From JADMIH01 sp036399775 (lineage in GTDB: Bacteria > Chloroflexota > Chloroflexia > QHBQ01 > JADMIH01): a stretch of 64,000 nucleotides of DNA. The notes below the pieces were generated by a model, which saw only the letters and a program-made list of their open reading frames with translations, searched no databases and was not told where the DNA came from. The DNA is taken from contig DASWMJ010000084.1 of the NCBI GenBank assembly GCA_036399775.1, positions 186,001 through 250,000 on the forward strand, written 5' to 3'. Every line of letters begins with the position of its first letter. Positions within the stretch are counted from its first letter, which is position 1. Position numbers and translations under genes: made by a program. Below are positions 40,957-50,603 of the stretch, one piece after another.

Positions 40957-41919
40957 TTAGACTGCGGGCTGCATAGCTGGGGAATAGCCCAGGAGGCGAT
41001 TGGCTGCGTCTCGCGTTTCCTCGGCTGACATGCGGCGCTTGTCGGCGCGGGCGGCCAAGCGGGCGAGGCTGTCGAGGTACTTGTTCAGCTTGTTCAGGGC
41101 TTCTTTGGCTTCGGGGTAGGTGGGGTGGAGGTCTCTAACGCCCAGAATCCTTACCACCACGTCAACCACGTTGCGGAAGTACTCTGCTATGCCGTAGTTC
41201 GCGCCCGCAGAGATGATCCTCTGCCGCTCGTGGAAGTCGGGCATGAGGTAGCCGGGCATGGCGAAGTTCATCAGCACGTCACAGAGGGGCCAGACGTAGT
41301 TCGGGTTGATTTCCAGGTGGGCTTTCAGGGCTTCGCGGTAGAAGGTGTAATGCAACGTCTCGTCTTTGGCGACGGTACGCAAGATGTGCGCGAGGATGGG
41401 GTCTTCCTGGTCGGCCTGCTTGGCGACGCTGATGTAGAATGCCTGGGTGGATAGCTCCTGCACGGTGGTGTAGGCCATACCCTCGAATGGAGTAGCCTCG
41501 CCGGGGGTCCAGGCGTTGCGGACGACCGTCTTACGCAACGTGTGCAGGCGGTCGGGGTCGGTGTTGCGGGTGACGAGGAGGTAGGTTTCGAGAATGTTTG
41601 AGTGCTGATCTTCCTCGCTGGTCCACGTCCGAACGAAGTCTTGTAAGACTTCGAGGCTACCCGCGAAGATGTTAGTAAGGCCGGTGGTGAACCACGGCAG
41701 ATTTATCTCTGTGAGGAGGGCCGTCTCGACGGCAACCGCAAGCTCAGGGGAGATTGTGGCCTGAGACGGGTGCCAGGGGTCGGTCTTGAAGTTGCGCCCG
41801 CGCTCCCAGGGTATAAGGGAGTGGTAGCTCCAATCTATTTTAGCTGTGCGCTCAAGATGGGTCTTGTAAAGATCACGCAGCTTGTTTTCCAGGCGTTGGT
41901 CTACGGCCTTCAATCTCAT
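40957..41919 (-). CDS. Acyl-[ACP] desaturase (di-iron)
   Basis: A 320-residue soluble ferritin-like enzyme of the stearoyl-ACP desaturase/DesA type. The di-iron ligands can be assigned: E71, E103 and H106 (SEEDQHS), E155 (VQELSTQ), E187 and H190 (KDETLHY). The family puts a double bond in ACP-bound fatty acids using O2, so an aerobic lifestyle is implied. No dedicated ferredoxin gene is adjacent. The ATG is at 41919; the upstream 257 bases hold two small hairpins. Confidence 0.9.
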   Translation of the reverse strand: MRLKAVDQRLENKLRDLYKTHLERTAKIDWSYHSLIPWERGRNFKTDPWHPSQATISPELAVAVETALLTEINLPWFTTGLTNIFAGSLEVLQDFVRTWTSEEDQHSNILETYLLVTRNTDPDRLHTLRKTVVRNAWTPGEATPFEGMAYTTVQELSTQAFYISVAKQADQEDPILAHILRTVAKDETLHYTFYREALKAHLEINPNYVWPLCDVLMNFAMPGYLMPDFHERQRIISAGANYGIAEYFRNVVDVVVRILGVRDLHPTYPEAKEALNKLNKYLDSLARLAARADKRRMSAEETRDAANRLLGYSPAMQPAV

Positions 41920-42104
41920 AGGTGCGGAGTCTCCAATCTGATTGTTCTAATTTAAGAAAATGATACCCTCTAATATACCTGTTAGAAGTGTGAGTTGCAA
42001 TAGGTTTTAGCAAATTAGGGTATGTTAATTTGCAGGTATTTATTAGCAAGAAGCACGCCACCCGGCATAGTTCTAATTATTGGAGTTGAACAAAACTTCA
42101 GGTG

Positions 42105-42173
42105 AATTGCCGTTTGTGGCAATTGTTGGGGATAGAATTGCCGTTTTCGCCCAAAAAGCGGCAATTCTTTTTT
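42105..42173 (+). terminator. Two tandem AATTGCC hairpins, the second with a T-tract
   Basis: AATTGCC (42105-42111) pairs with GGCAATT (42118-42124). GAATTGCCG (42135-42143) pairs with CGGCAATTC (42159-42167), followed by six T (42168-42173). The second has the form of a Rho-independent terminator on the plus strand, although no plus-strand gene ends here. It may protect the minus-strand genes from antisense transcription. Confidence 0.55.
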
Positions 42174-42176
42174 AAT

Positions 42177-42719
42177 TCAGGGGTACATGTTGTCCACGGG
42201 CATGATCCAGCCGGGAACCGCAGGCTCGGCGTCAGCTATTTCTCCACGGTGGTAGATCGTGGGCTGGTCAGGGTTCGTGGCGCGGTAGACGCGCACGACC
42301 TCTTCACGCAACACGTCTACATCCCACACGACTAGAGTTCCGGCGGCGAAGTAGTCGGCACGCTTGGCAGCTATGGCTCGTTCGGCGGCAGGCCCGTAAT
42401 CGTCTTCGCTCCTGACTTCTGCCGCAAGAACAGGCACACCTTTGTAGAACTTCGCAGTCATCTCACCTATAAAGAAGGCAGCATCAGGGCTGAACGATTT
42501 GCGGTGCGGTAGATTTACTACAAAAGCCTTGTTGTCACCAATCGCGATGCCTGTTCCGGTGCGTCGCACATAGTCCCGCAAGCTTGCATAAATCTCATCC
42601 CCAGCATAGCCTGGAAAGCCTCCAGTTGGTGACATATAGATAATCTCTCCATCGACAAGCTCAGCCTTGCCCTCCACCCGGTAAAGGTCTTCTATTGTTG
42701 CTTCGGTTTCGGTCTTCAT
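42177..42719 (-). CDS. Uma2-family (DUF820) putative endonuclease
   Basis: A protein of about 180 residues with the PD-(D/E)XK-like core of Uma2. The features are KAELVDGEIIYMSPTGG, FSPDAAFFIGE, LAAEVRSEDDYG and AKRADYFAAGTLVVWDVD. Uma2 proteins are abundant in Cyanobacteria and Chloroflexota; their function is unproven. The ATG at 42719 was preferred; an in-frame GTG lies 12 codons upstream. Confidence 0.85.
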   Translation of the reverse strand: MKTETEATIEDLYRVEGKAELVDGEIIYMSPTGGFPGYAGDEIYASLRDYVRRTGTGIAIGDNKAFVVNLPHRKSFSPDAAFFIGEMTAKFYKGVPVLAAEVRSEDDYGPAAERAIAAKRADYFAAGTLVVWDVDVLREEVVRVYRATNPDQPTIYHRGEIADAEPAVPGWIMPVDNMYP

Positions 42720-42796
42720 GTGGGGTCTCGCTTTACCAGCATACCAGGGCGACACGTCATGGTCGCCCGTGGGTTATGCGTGAGACTTGATGCCTG

Positions 42797-42817
42797 CTGA
42801 TCCCTAATCTCTGGCCC

Positions 42818-42823
<6 letters not shown>
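42797..42823. repeat. Heptanucleotide array (unit TGATCCC) at the mutase stop
   Basis: Units CTGATCC, CTAATCT, CTGGCCC and CTAAAC; the mutase stop TAG is within the array. Confidence 0.75.
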
Positions 42824-44593
<1,770 letters not shown>

Positions 44594-44758
44594 GTGTTGG
44601 CGCTCCTTACTGGTGGAGGTTTGTCCTACACGTCTGATGTGCGATATATTGCTTATTATACATGGTCTCTACGTCGAGATGGTATATTGATGAGCATGAG
44701 CCGTACCCAGGTACGGTATCTAAGAGCATGAACGGGCATTTGGAATAGCCGCTTTAAC

Positions 44759-44796
44759 GATAAGCAGGAGTCTTGTCGGCAAGACTCCTGCTTATC
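44759..44796. terminator. Perfect 17-bp hairpin after the Panacea pair
   Basis: GATAAGCAGGAGTCTTG (44759-44775) and its exact complement (44780-44796) with a TCGG loop, 19 bases after the small toxin-like gene. It is a probable terminator that also insulates the mutase gene. Confidence 0.65.
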
Positions 44797-44814
44797 AAGT
44801 TCCTCGATCGTTAC

Positions 44815-45108
44815 CTACTCAGATTCTTCTTCGCTTTCCCGCCTGATCTTTAGCAGAGTTACTATCTGATTTTCGTAGTCCACGCTAAACCAAATTCTTA
44901 GTCTGGAGATGTCGCCGTCCAAAGTCATAATCCTGTTCGATTTAGCTATGCGGATAGGCGGGTCAGTATCTATTATTACATCATAGACTTCTGGGTTGTT
45001 GGCAATCGCCCACATAAGACCATTTAGTGCATCGTCTAATCTCTGGATATCCGCGATCTGTTCGGCCTGTCTTGCGTAATCAGGATCATCGACAAGCGTA
45101 AAAGGCAT
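44815..45108 (-). CDS. Small toxin candidate next to a Panacea protein
   Basis: A 97-residue protein starting 17 bases after the Panacea gene. The last third (RLRIWFSVDYENQIVTLLKI) looks like the closing strands of RelE/ParE-type proteins; the rest is not recognised. By position it is the expected toxin (PanT) of a Panacea toxin/antitoxin pair. Function is inferred from context, not from a firm family match. Confidence 0.6.
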   Translation of the reverse strand: MPFTLVDDPDYARQAEQIADIQRLDDALNGLMWAIANNPEVYDVIIDTDPPIRIAKSNRIMTLDGDISRLRIWFSVDYENQIVTLLKIRRESEEESE

Positions 45109-45125
45109 CTATTCTTGTACCTACT

Positions 45126-45731
45126 TTAGCAGATTTGTTCGCTGTATTGAGGGAAAAGCTCTGCTGTTAGAGCGCGATCTTCCTCAGTAATACCTTCACT
45201 TGAAATAAATGCTGCGTTATACGGTATCCGGTCATGGTTCTTAACAGCTTTCCACGCACGCCCATGCGAACGTTCGCTTACTTCAGCAGCAGTCTCATCA
45301 GCCAGTTTCCGGATGACAGAATCTATTAGCGCAATATCTCGAGGCTTAAACTTCTCAAGGTTTGCTTCTCTTAGTGCTATAATACGCTGTTGTGGATATC
45401 CATGATAATCCCGTAAGCGAATCAATATCTCAATGTTTGCTTCCATCTGTTTTCGGACAGCCAACATTGGTTCGGGTACCGGGCCTTTGGGCAGTTTTAT
45501 ATAAGAGACTCCAGTTATTGGTTCTCCATATCTTGCATAGGACATGAAATCTGCAAAGTAGAGAATCTTGTTTAGTTTCGTAAGACCAAACCCCCTATCA
45601 TCTTCGCACTGATCCGCGATATACAGGATCAATTCCCGCAACAAATCGGTAGAGGGCAAGTTGGGGAACTCATATTTCAAGTCGTCATTATTTAGTTGGG
45701 TTCTGTGCATCCCGTCCATATCGAACCTCAT
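45126..45731 (-). CDS. Panacea-domain (DUF4065/SocA-like) antitoxin candidate
   Basis: A 201-residue protein with the Panacea domain: FGLTKLNKILYFADFMSYAR and YGEPITGVSYIKLPKGPVPE. Panacea proteins (PanA) neutralise unrelated toxins encoded beside them. The C-terminus (residues 150-201) adds a segment that may be specific to its toxin. The ATG at 45731 has only a weak ribosome-binding site. A possible promoter lies about 165 bases upstream. Confidence 0.82.
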   Translation of the reverse strand: MRFDMDGMHRTQLNNDDLKYEFPNLPSTDLLRELILYIADQCEDDRGFGLTKLNKILYFADFMSYARYGEPITGVSYIKLPKGPVPEPMLAVRKQMEANIEILIRLRDYHGYPQQRIIALREANLEKFKPRDIALIDSVIRKLADETAAEVSERSHGRAWKAVKNHDRIPYNAAFISSEGITEEDRALTAELFPQYSEQIC

Positions 45732-45896
45732 TATCTCTAGGTCTGGGGATTTTGAAGCATCTCTTTCTAGGTATTGCGATTTTCCTGTCTGCTCATCTTA
45801 ACATTGGTATCCCCTGGCTAGACAAGGATGTGCTACGCCCGAAAAGATTTCCACAACGTAAGTAATGTAGAGTTGAGTTTTCCACATCCATCCTTA

Positions 45897-45925
45897 TTTG
45901 TACCCTTAATTAGAACATTTGTCAA
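45897..45925 (-). promoter_or_regulatory. Possible promoter for the Panacea pair
   Basis: On the minus strand TTGACA (45920-45925), a 17-base spacer and TACAAA (45897-45902). The -35 box is perfect but the -10 is weak and the leader would be long. Confidence 0.35.
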
Positions 45926-46078
45926 GATTTTTAGACAAAGTTGATAATAAAGTCATCCTTTTGACCCAACACCTAGTACATGTGGCGACCTGAATCACTT
46001 TTTGGGCAAGTGGCGATTCTGCCCGAAAAGTTCCTTGTTAAGTAGGGTTATTGGGCAATGCCGTATTTCTTATGGGAA

Positions 46079-46140
46079 ATCAGCAGAAAACGCCACTAAG
46101 CGGCGTTTTCTGCTGATCCCTAACCCCCGACCCCTCGAAC
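46079..46140. repeat. 16-bp hairpin plus heptanucleotide array at the capsid gene end
   Basis: ATCAGCAGAAAACGCC (46079-46094) pairs with 46102-46117 around ACTAAGC. It runs directly into the array TGATCCC, TAACCCC, CGACCCC, TCGAACC (46113-46140), whose edge provides the capsid gene's stop TAG. Likely a terminator of the phage operon. Confidence 0.65.
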
Positions 46141-47028
46141 CTATATCTTCACTCCCTCAAGCCTTGCGAGGGCGATGTTGCGGAAGAGGGCGAGGCCGCA
46201 GTACCACTTGATGCGGGTGCGCCAGGCGTCTTTGGTCTCCAACGCGCCTAGAGGCTGCACCTGTATGCCGCCGCTCTCAAGCCCGCACAGGCCGGTCTGG
46301 AAGCCGAACTGCACGGCGTATATAGAGGAACAGTCGTTGCTGGTGCCTTTCACCTCGGCGTCCGATATGTGGTCGTCCACCTCTACGGGTATGCCGTCGT
46401 AGGTGAGCACGCGCCGCCCGAAAGCGTCGGTGCCTACCTCAAGCACGCTGCCCGATGCGCGGCGCAGGCTGGATAGCTTACGTCGGCTGCGCTTTGACAT
46501 GAAGAGGGCGTGCGGCATGCCGGGCCGGATCATGTCCAGCAGTTCGTCCAGGTGGTCGAGCGCCAGCACCGCGCCGTTGGCCCCCTTGTTCATGGTACGG
46601 GCACCTGCGGACAGCTTCTTTACCCCGTCGAACTCAAGCGCGTTTACCGCCGAGTCGCCGTTGAAGAAGGTGTTACTGAAAGACTGGGCCAGCGCCTTCG
46701 CCTTCGCCGCGACCACCAGTGCCCGCAGGTCGTTGGGGTCGGAGTAGGTCTGCTGGAGGAAAGCGTCCACGTCGGCGTCGCCTCCCAGGATCGCCAGCTT
46801 GGCCGTCTTCTCGGTGACGGTCATCGTGCTTTCTGCCCAGGTGTCGCCCACCCCGTAGAAAGCCACGTCGCCCAGGGTAGTCTCCTGGTTGTAGCGCAGG
46901 CTATTGCCCACTATTTGCACAAATGGCAGGTACCGGAGCACCGCCGACTCGTCAATTATCGTCTCCACGACCCCGCGCACCAGCATATCCTGGCTCAACC
47001 TCGCGGCGTCTTGCAATGTCAATGGCAT
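46141..47028 (-). CDS. Phage major capsid protein (HK97-fold-like)
   Basis: A 295-residue protein of the major-capsid type. It has a helical N-terminus (LSQDMLVRGVVETIIDESA), then WAESTMTVTEKTAKLAILGG, ALAQSFSNTFFNGDSAVN, and late TYDGIPVEVDDHI with IYAVQFG. These are arranged as in small HK97-fold capsid proteins of tailed phages. It is the last gene of the minus-strand order portal-adaptor-small protein-scaffold-capsid. No capsid protease is visible. Confidence 0.78.
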   Translation of the reverse strand: MPLTLQDAARLSQDMLVRGVVETIIDESAVLRYLPFVQIVGNSLRYNQETTLGDVAFYGVGDTWAESTMTVTEKTAKLAILGGDADVDAFLQQTYSDPNDLRALVVAAKAKALAQSFSNTFFNGDSAVNALEFDGVKKLSAGARTMNKGANGAVLALDHLDELLDMIRPGMPHALFMSKRSRRKLSSLRRASGSVLEVGTDAFGRRVLTYDGIPVEVDDHISDAEVKGTSNDCSSIYAVQFGFQTGLCGLESGGIQVQPLGALETKDAWRTRIKWYCGLALFRNIALARLEGVKI

Positions 47029-47043
47029 GTGTTTGTCTCCTTT

Positions 47044-47173
47044 CGTGAAACGTGAAACGTAATGCGTATGTTGCTCTCGTTCCTGACCCCTGATCCCTGA
47101 CCCCTAACTCCTCGCCACTCGCCACTCGCCACTCGCCACTCGCCACTCGCCACTCGCCACTCGCCACTCGTCA
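47044..47173. repeat. Three abutting heptanucleotide arrays, including eight perfect CTCGCCA units
   Basis: Three different units occur in succession: CGTGAAA (47044-47062), TGACCCC/TGATCCC (47083-47113), and CTCGCCA repeated eight times without error (47111-47166) plus one variant unit. The last variant unit supplies the stop TGA of the scaffold-like gene. This is the longest and most regular array of the window. Confidence 0.95.
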
Positions 47174-47545
47174 CTTCGCCGAGCGGAGGCCGAGGGCGAT
47201 CTTGGCTTCGGGCTTCAGGTGGTCGGCTGCGGCTGTGGTGGCGGAACGGGGCGGGTTGCCTGTGGGCACCTGGCGCTCGTACTGCTCGGCTACGCGGCGG
47301 CTGATGTCGCTGTATGCCTGCCGGGCCGCCTCCGCCGACGCGTCTATCTCGTCGGGGGTGTTGCCTGCAACCATCTCCGGCACCAGCCCTGGCTGCGCTG
47401 CCACCAATGCGCGATAGCGTGCTATAGCCGTCGCGGCCAGCGTTTCTGCGGGTGGTGCCCCGGCCTCGCCAGGCGTGCCATCAGCTTCGCCGCCTCCACC
47501 TTCCAGCCCATCTGGGCTTGATAACCACGTACTTCTTATCCTCAT
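47171..47545 (-). CDS. Scaffold-like phage protein
   Basis: A 124-residue hydrophilic protein with a Gly/Pro/Ala-rich N-terminus and a helical middle (EIDASAEAARQAYSDISRRV). It lies directly before the capsid gene, where scaffold genes normally are. The ATG at 47545 has GGGAGGTGAG upstream. It is not a confident family match; the call is from position and composition. The stop comes from the CTCGCCA array. Confidence 0.5.
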   Translation of the reverse strand: MRIRSTWLSSPDGLEGGGGEADGTPGEAGAPPAETLAATAIARYRALVAAQPGLVPEMVAGNTPDEIDASAEAARQAYSDISRRVAEQYERQVPTGNPPRSATTAAADHLKPEAKIALGLRSAK

Positions 47546-47568
47546 TTTCTCACCTCCCTTCTCTGCGA

Positions 47569-47680
47569 GAATTTTGAATGTTGAATTTTGAGTTTTGAAT
47601 TATCAGTTTTCGCGTGAAGAGCAAAACTCGAAATTTAGCAGCAACAATTCCGAATTCAACATTCAAAATTCAGAATTCAC
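47569..47680. repeat. Heptanucleotide inverted array (unit GAATTTT)
   Basis: The left arm 47569-47601 (units TTTTGAA, TGTTGAA, TTTTGAG) and the right arm 47646-47680 (ATTCAAC, ATTCAAA, ATTCAGA) are separated by about 44 bases. The stop of the 47677-48135 gene lies in the right arm. Confidence 0.82.
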
Positions 47681-48135
47681 TTATTGGAACTTTCTGCGAA
47701 CTCCACTCGCGCCAGCCAACCGCCGTTTGCGTGGGCGGCGTCATACGGCTCGATGTTTTGCTCCTGATAGCCAGTCATAAGCACGCTGTAGATTGTGCTG
47801 TCTACGTCCTTCAATTCCATGATGGGGAGGGGGAGGAAGGCCAGCAGGTCGGCGCGCATGTCGGCGGCGGTACGCCCATCGACGGGCGGGGTGCCTTGCA
47901 GACCGGCAAGACTATCTATCATCGCCACGTCCAGCCGCCACTGCCAGGTACCCCACGAGCCTGCCGAGGGCTTGTTTGGCTCGGTGGGATCGAGTATCCA
48001 GGGTAGCCAATGCAGGTGTGGCCTTGCTTCCAGTCCCGAAATGCCTGCCAACCCCTTCCGGGCCAGCGCGAACCCCACCCACTCCCCATCACGCACGGCA
48101 GCATGCCTCAAGAAAAAGTCATAGTCGTTCATCAA
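47677..48135 (-). CDS. Phage head-tail region protein, unassigned
   Basis: A 152-residue protein with no clear family. It starts with a Trp/Leu-rich region (HLHWLPWILDPTEPNKPS), and the C-terminal half (ADLLAFLPLPIMELKDVDST, GYQEQNIEPYDAAH) is reminiscent of tail-terminator or completion proteins. It lies between the adaptor-like and scaffold-like genes. The role is inferred only from position. Confidence 0.55.
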   Translation of the reverse strand: MMNDYDFFLRHAAVRDGEWVGFALARKGLAGISGLEARPHLHWLPWILDPTEPNKPSAGSWGTWQWRLDVAMIDSLAGLQGTPPVDGRTAADMRADLLAFLPLPIMELKDVDSTIYSVLMTGYQEQNIEPYDAAHANGGWLARVEFAESSNK

Positions 48136-48143
48136 GCCCCCTT

Positions 48144-48241
48144 CGATTTTAGATTTTAGATTTTAGATTTTAGATTTGGTTTGCCGAAACTCTAAAGCTC
48201 AATCCAAAATCCAAAATCTAAAATCTAAAATCTAAAATCCA
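48144..48241. repeat. Heptanucleotide inverted array (unit GATTTTA)
   Basis: The left arm 48144-48178 has five GATTTTA units. The right arm 48197-48241 has six complementary units of the TAAAATC type. The right arm encodes the last residues (G-F) and the stop TAG of the adaptor-like gene. Confidence 0.9.
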
Positions 48242-48849
48242 ATGATTTTGCTGGTTGCTGCCCGGCGGCGTGCGGTGATTTCTCGCTCAAGCTGCTCTCC
48301 GTACCATTTGGTCATGCTGCCGGGCTTGGAGGGGCGACCTCGCTTCTGGTCCTGGCCGTCCAGCCAGGCCCACGCCTCGGTAGCCGCCCACAACATCAGC
48401 AGCCGCTCGTCGTCCTCCGGCCCATTCCAATCCAGGTTCGGGTCGAGCCGGTCCCACGGGAGCAGCACGCGCATCACCAGCCTGGTCGCGCCCACTTCAT
48501 CGCCGTTCGCGGGGTTGCCCAGGTATAGCAGCCCACCCCACACGCTCCACGTCTGGCGCACGCCCGCCCTGCCTGTGCCGCCCGCCACCGCGCCCGCCTC
48601 CTGCGGCAGCACCCTGCCCGGCGGGCATTCCACGCCCGCTATGCCGAGCGCGTCGGGCGGCATCTCGAACGTGCGCTGTCCGGCAGACACGTCCCTGTAG
48701 CCCGTCGCCTGCATCGGCCAGAGCCTGCTATACCAGCCCACCGACTCGATAAGTAGCGAGTCGAGCAGGGTGTCACTCCAAACGTGCACCGCGCCCGTAT
48801 CCCCAAGCTCTTGCCTGAGCCGGTCTCTCAATTGCGTCCTGTTGCTCAT
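48232..48849 (-). CDS. Phage head-tail adaptor-like protein
   Basis: A 205-residue protein. The N-terminal helices (RTQLRDRLRQELGD, TLLDSLLIESVGWYSRLWPM) and the middle beta part resemble gp6/gp15-type connectors, as does its position immediately after the portal gene. The C-terminal helix is basic (REITARRRAATSKI). Its final two residues and the stop come from the heptanucleotide array. Confidence 0.6.
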   Translation of the reverse strand: MSNRTQLRDRLRQELGDTGAVHVWSDTLLDSLLIESVGWYSRLWPMQATGYRDVSAGQRTFEMPPDALGIAGVECPPGRVLPQEAGAVAGGTGRAGVRQTWSVWGGLLYLGNPANGDEVGATRLVMRVLLPWDRLDPNLDWNGPEDDERLLMLWAATEAWAWLDGQDQKRGRPSKPGSMTKWYGEQLEREITARRRAATSKIIGF

Positions 48850-48864
48850 ATGTCACTCCGTTCG

Positions 48865-48944
48865 AGAAGTCAGAAGTCAGAAATCAGAAGTCAGAATTAT
48901 GGTAGGTCTTGAAGCTGATTTCTGACTTCTGATTTCTGACTTCT
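48865..48944. repeat. Heptanucleotide inverted array (unit AGAAGTC) spanning the portal stop
   Basis: The left arm 48865-48897 (AGAAGTC, AGAAGTC, AGAAATC, AGAAGTC) and the right arm 48912-48944 (GATTTCT, GACTTCT and so on) are complementary. The portal stop codon TAA lies in the loop side, so the right arm is translated as portal residues near SQKSEVRNQ. Confidence 0.88.
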
Positions 48945-50294
48945 TTCGTCCAACACCCTCTGCCATTCGGCTTCCGAATCGCCTTCGCCCAGCATGTCCA
49001 TCGCGCGGCGGTGGGAGTGGATGCCCGCTTCCACCAGCGCGGTCTCCTGGCGCACCGTCTCCGAGCGGTCGGAGGGAAGGATTGGCGGCCACACCACTTG
49101 CACTTCGTACCCGCTGGTAGGGTCTACCACCGTGCCCGCGTGCTCGTCGCCGTGCAGGGCGTGTAGGCGCAGCACCATGCGACATCGCTCCTCAAGGGCC
49201 ACCTGCCAGATGGCGCGCTTCCTCGCCACTTTTTGTAGCATCGGCTGTAGCTCTATCTCAAGCGCCACGCCCGATCTGGATGTGCCCTCGCCGTCGCCGA
49301 ACGCCGTGCGGGGCATCTCGGCCAGGTCGTGCATCGCCCTGTAGAGCAGGTTGATATACTCGATATGCAGGCCCACCCCGCCGCCCGAAAGGAGGTCGAG
49401 CAGGTACGCCTTCGCGTCCTTCGGCAGCTCCCACAGCCGACCCGGCCCCACCTTTATGCCTGTGGAGTCGGTCACGTTCTCAAGCACCGCTATCGGGTTG
49501 CCCGACACTTCCAGGATGTGCGACAGGATGGAGAGGCGCGAGTTGAGGTCGCGGTTCACCTGCATCACGTCTACGAGGTCGCTCTGCCCCCAGGGTTCCT
49601 TCGGCACGCGCAGGTTGGGGAAGACGATGTAGGGGATTGCGCCGTAGGGGTTGGGCACCCGCTTCTCAAGCGCCCCATCCCGCCACACCTCAAGCGTCTC
49701 AGCCGTCCACTCCTCCACCACCTGCTCGCCAGCATGCCGCGGATAGCTGACCCCTGATCCCTGATCCCTGGCCCCTACGTAGTAAGTCTGCGTCACCTTG
49801 AGCAGCCGCCGGTAGTCGTCGGCCTGCCGCACGCAGCAGAGGGTGGCGGGGTCCACCGCCGATATGGAGGGCGCGCCCGCCTGTGCGTCCCAGGTCACTT
49901 TGAACGCGCCGTCGCCCAGCACCGCGCTATCCACCGCCGTATCGAGGTCCACCAGCGCGAGGGAATTGCGCTCGTAGCATGCCTGTAGCAGCGCCTCCGC
50001 GTGCTGGGCCACGCGCTTGCCTTCTTCACCCGAACCGTCGGGTGGCGCGACCGCGAAGCTGACACCCTTGCCCATCAGGTAGGATGCCGCTTTGTGGACG
50101 AAAACGCGGGCGTAATTGAACGTCAGCCGCTTCTCGTTGGGCGCGGGCAGGCCGTCCCACTGGTAGCCGTTGTAGAAATCGAGGTAGAGCTTGTACGCCG
50201 CGACCCTCTGCGCGTCCTCGTGCGAAAGCAGAGTGGGCCGCGCATGCCCAGGCTGCGTGCCCGTAGAAGCCAAACCCGCCAGACTCTTTGCCAT
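48897..50294 (-). CDS. Phage portal protein (SPP1 gp6-like)
   Basis: A 465-residue portal, the dodecameric ring through which DNA enters the capsid. RLTFNYARVFVHKAASYLMG, DTAVDSAVLGDGAFKVTWD and PYIVFPNLRVPKEPWGQSDL are typical of SPP1_Gp6-like portals. The ATG has AAAGGAGG upstream. Residues about 173-183 (GARDQGSGV) are encoded by a heptanucleotide array, and the last 15 residues by another. The fold-defining segments lie outside both. The upstream motif at 50324-50364 is shared with the terminase leader. Confidence 0.88.
   Translation of the reverse strand: MAKSLAGLASTGTQPGHARPTLLSHEDAQRVAAYKLYLDFYNGYQWDGLPAPNEKRLTFNYARVFVHKAASYLMGKGVSFAVAPPDGSGEEGKRVAQHAEALLQACYERNSLALVDLDTAVDSAVLGDGAFKVTWDAQAGAPSISAVDPATLCCVRQADDYRRLLKVTQTYYVGARDQGSGVSYPRHAGEQVVEEWTAETLEVWRDGALEKRVPNPYGAIPYIVFPNLRVPKEPWGQSDLVDVMQVNRDLNSRLSILSHILEVSGNPIAVLENVTDSTGIKVGPGRLWELPKDAKAYLLDLLSGGGVGLHIEYINLLYRAMHDLAEMPRTAFGDGEGTSRSGVALEIELQPMLQKVARKRAIWQVALEERCRMVLRLHALHGDEHAGTVVDPTSGYEVQVVWPPILPSDRSETVRQETALVEAGIHSHRRAMDMLGEGDSEAEWQRVLDERSQKSEVRNQLQDLP
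49748..49776. repeat. Heptanucleotide array (unit TGATCCC) read in frame inside the portal gene
   Basis: Units TGACCCC, TGATCCC, TGATCCC, TGGCCCC and T are translated on the minus strand as G-A-R-D-Q-G-S-G-V without a stop. The surrounding coding sequence continues normally. Confidence 0.88.
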
Positions 50295-50323
50295 AAGCGC
50301 CTCCTTTAAGGATAGAAAATGTG

Positions 50324-50364
50324 TTCTATTAACTTAATCCCTTTTGGACGCAAAATCGGGACAC
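50324..50364 (-). promoter_or_regulatory. Shared 41-bp motif upstream of the portal gene
   Basis: About 30 of 41 bases match 57061-57101 in the same orientation. The best-kept blocks are ACTTAATCCC and TCGGGACA (plus-strand reading). It lies 30 bases upstream of the portal ATG. It does not fit a sigma-70 promoter well, so it may be a phage-type promoter or an activator site. The 309-base gap 50295-50603 holds nothing else clear apart from a TATAAT at 50546-50551. Confidence 0.55.
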
Positions 50365-50603
50365 AGTTTGGGGCAAATTTCGGGGAAGTTTTCCACAATT
50401 TGAGGATGTAAGAACCAGTCCGGCGTATCCGAAGATAAAGGCAAGATGCCAAAGGCAAGCAAACCCACTCCCCAGCGACTTCAGTGCGGTAGCCTAAAAG
50501 TAAGGCAAAGCCACGAAGATAAGGAGGGTGGAACCATTCCGGCGCTATAATCGTCTACAGAGAAGGATGGAAGTAGCCTTATGACGTTCGCTTGGAGCGC
50601 CCC

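Larger units (their letters stand above)
45732..46140. other. AT-rich gap between the Panacea pair and the phage module
   Basis: About 409 bases without a convincing gene. It contains a weak minus-strand promoter candidate (45897-45925), a 16-bp perfect hairpin (46079-46117) and a heptanucleotide array (46118-46140) at the capsid stop. It marks the left border of the phage-derived genes, but I found no direct repeat that would serve as an attachment site. Confidence 0.5.

Noticed and set aside
46952..47167. A repetitive 71-codon frame (ASGEWRV repeats) over the CTCGCCA array
   Set aside because: It is only the translation of the heptanucleotide array.
47111..47173. CRISPR array
   Set aside because: The repeat is contiguous with a 7-base period and has no spacers; no cas genes nearby.
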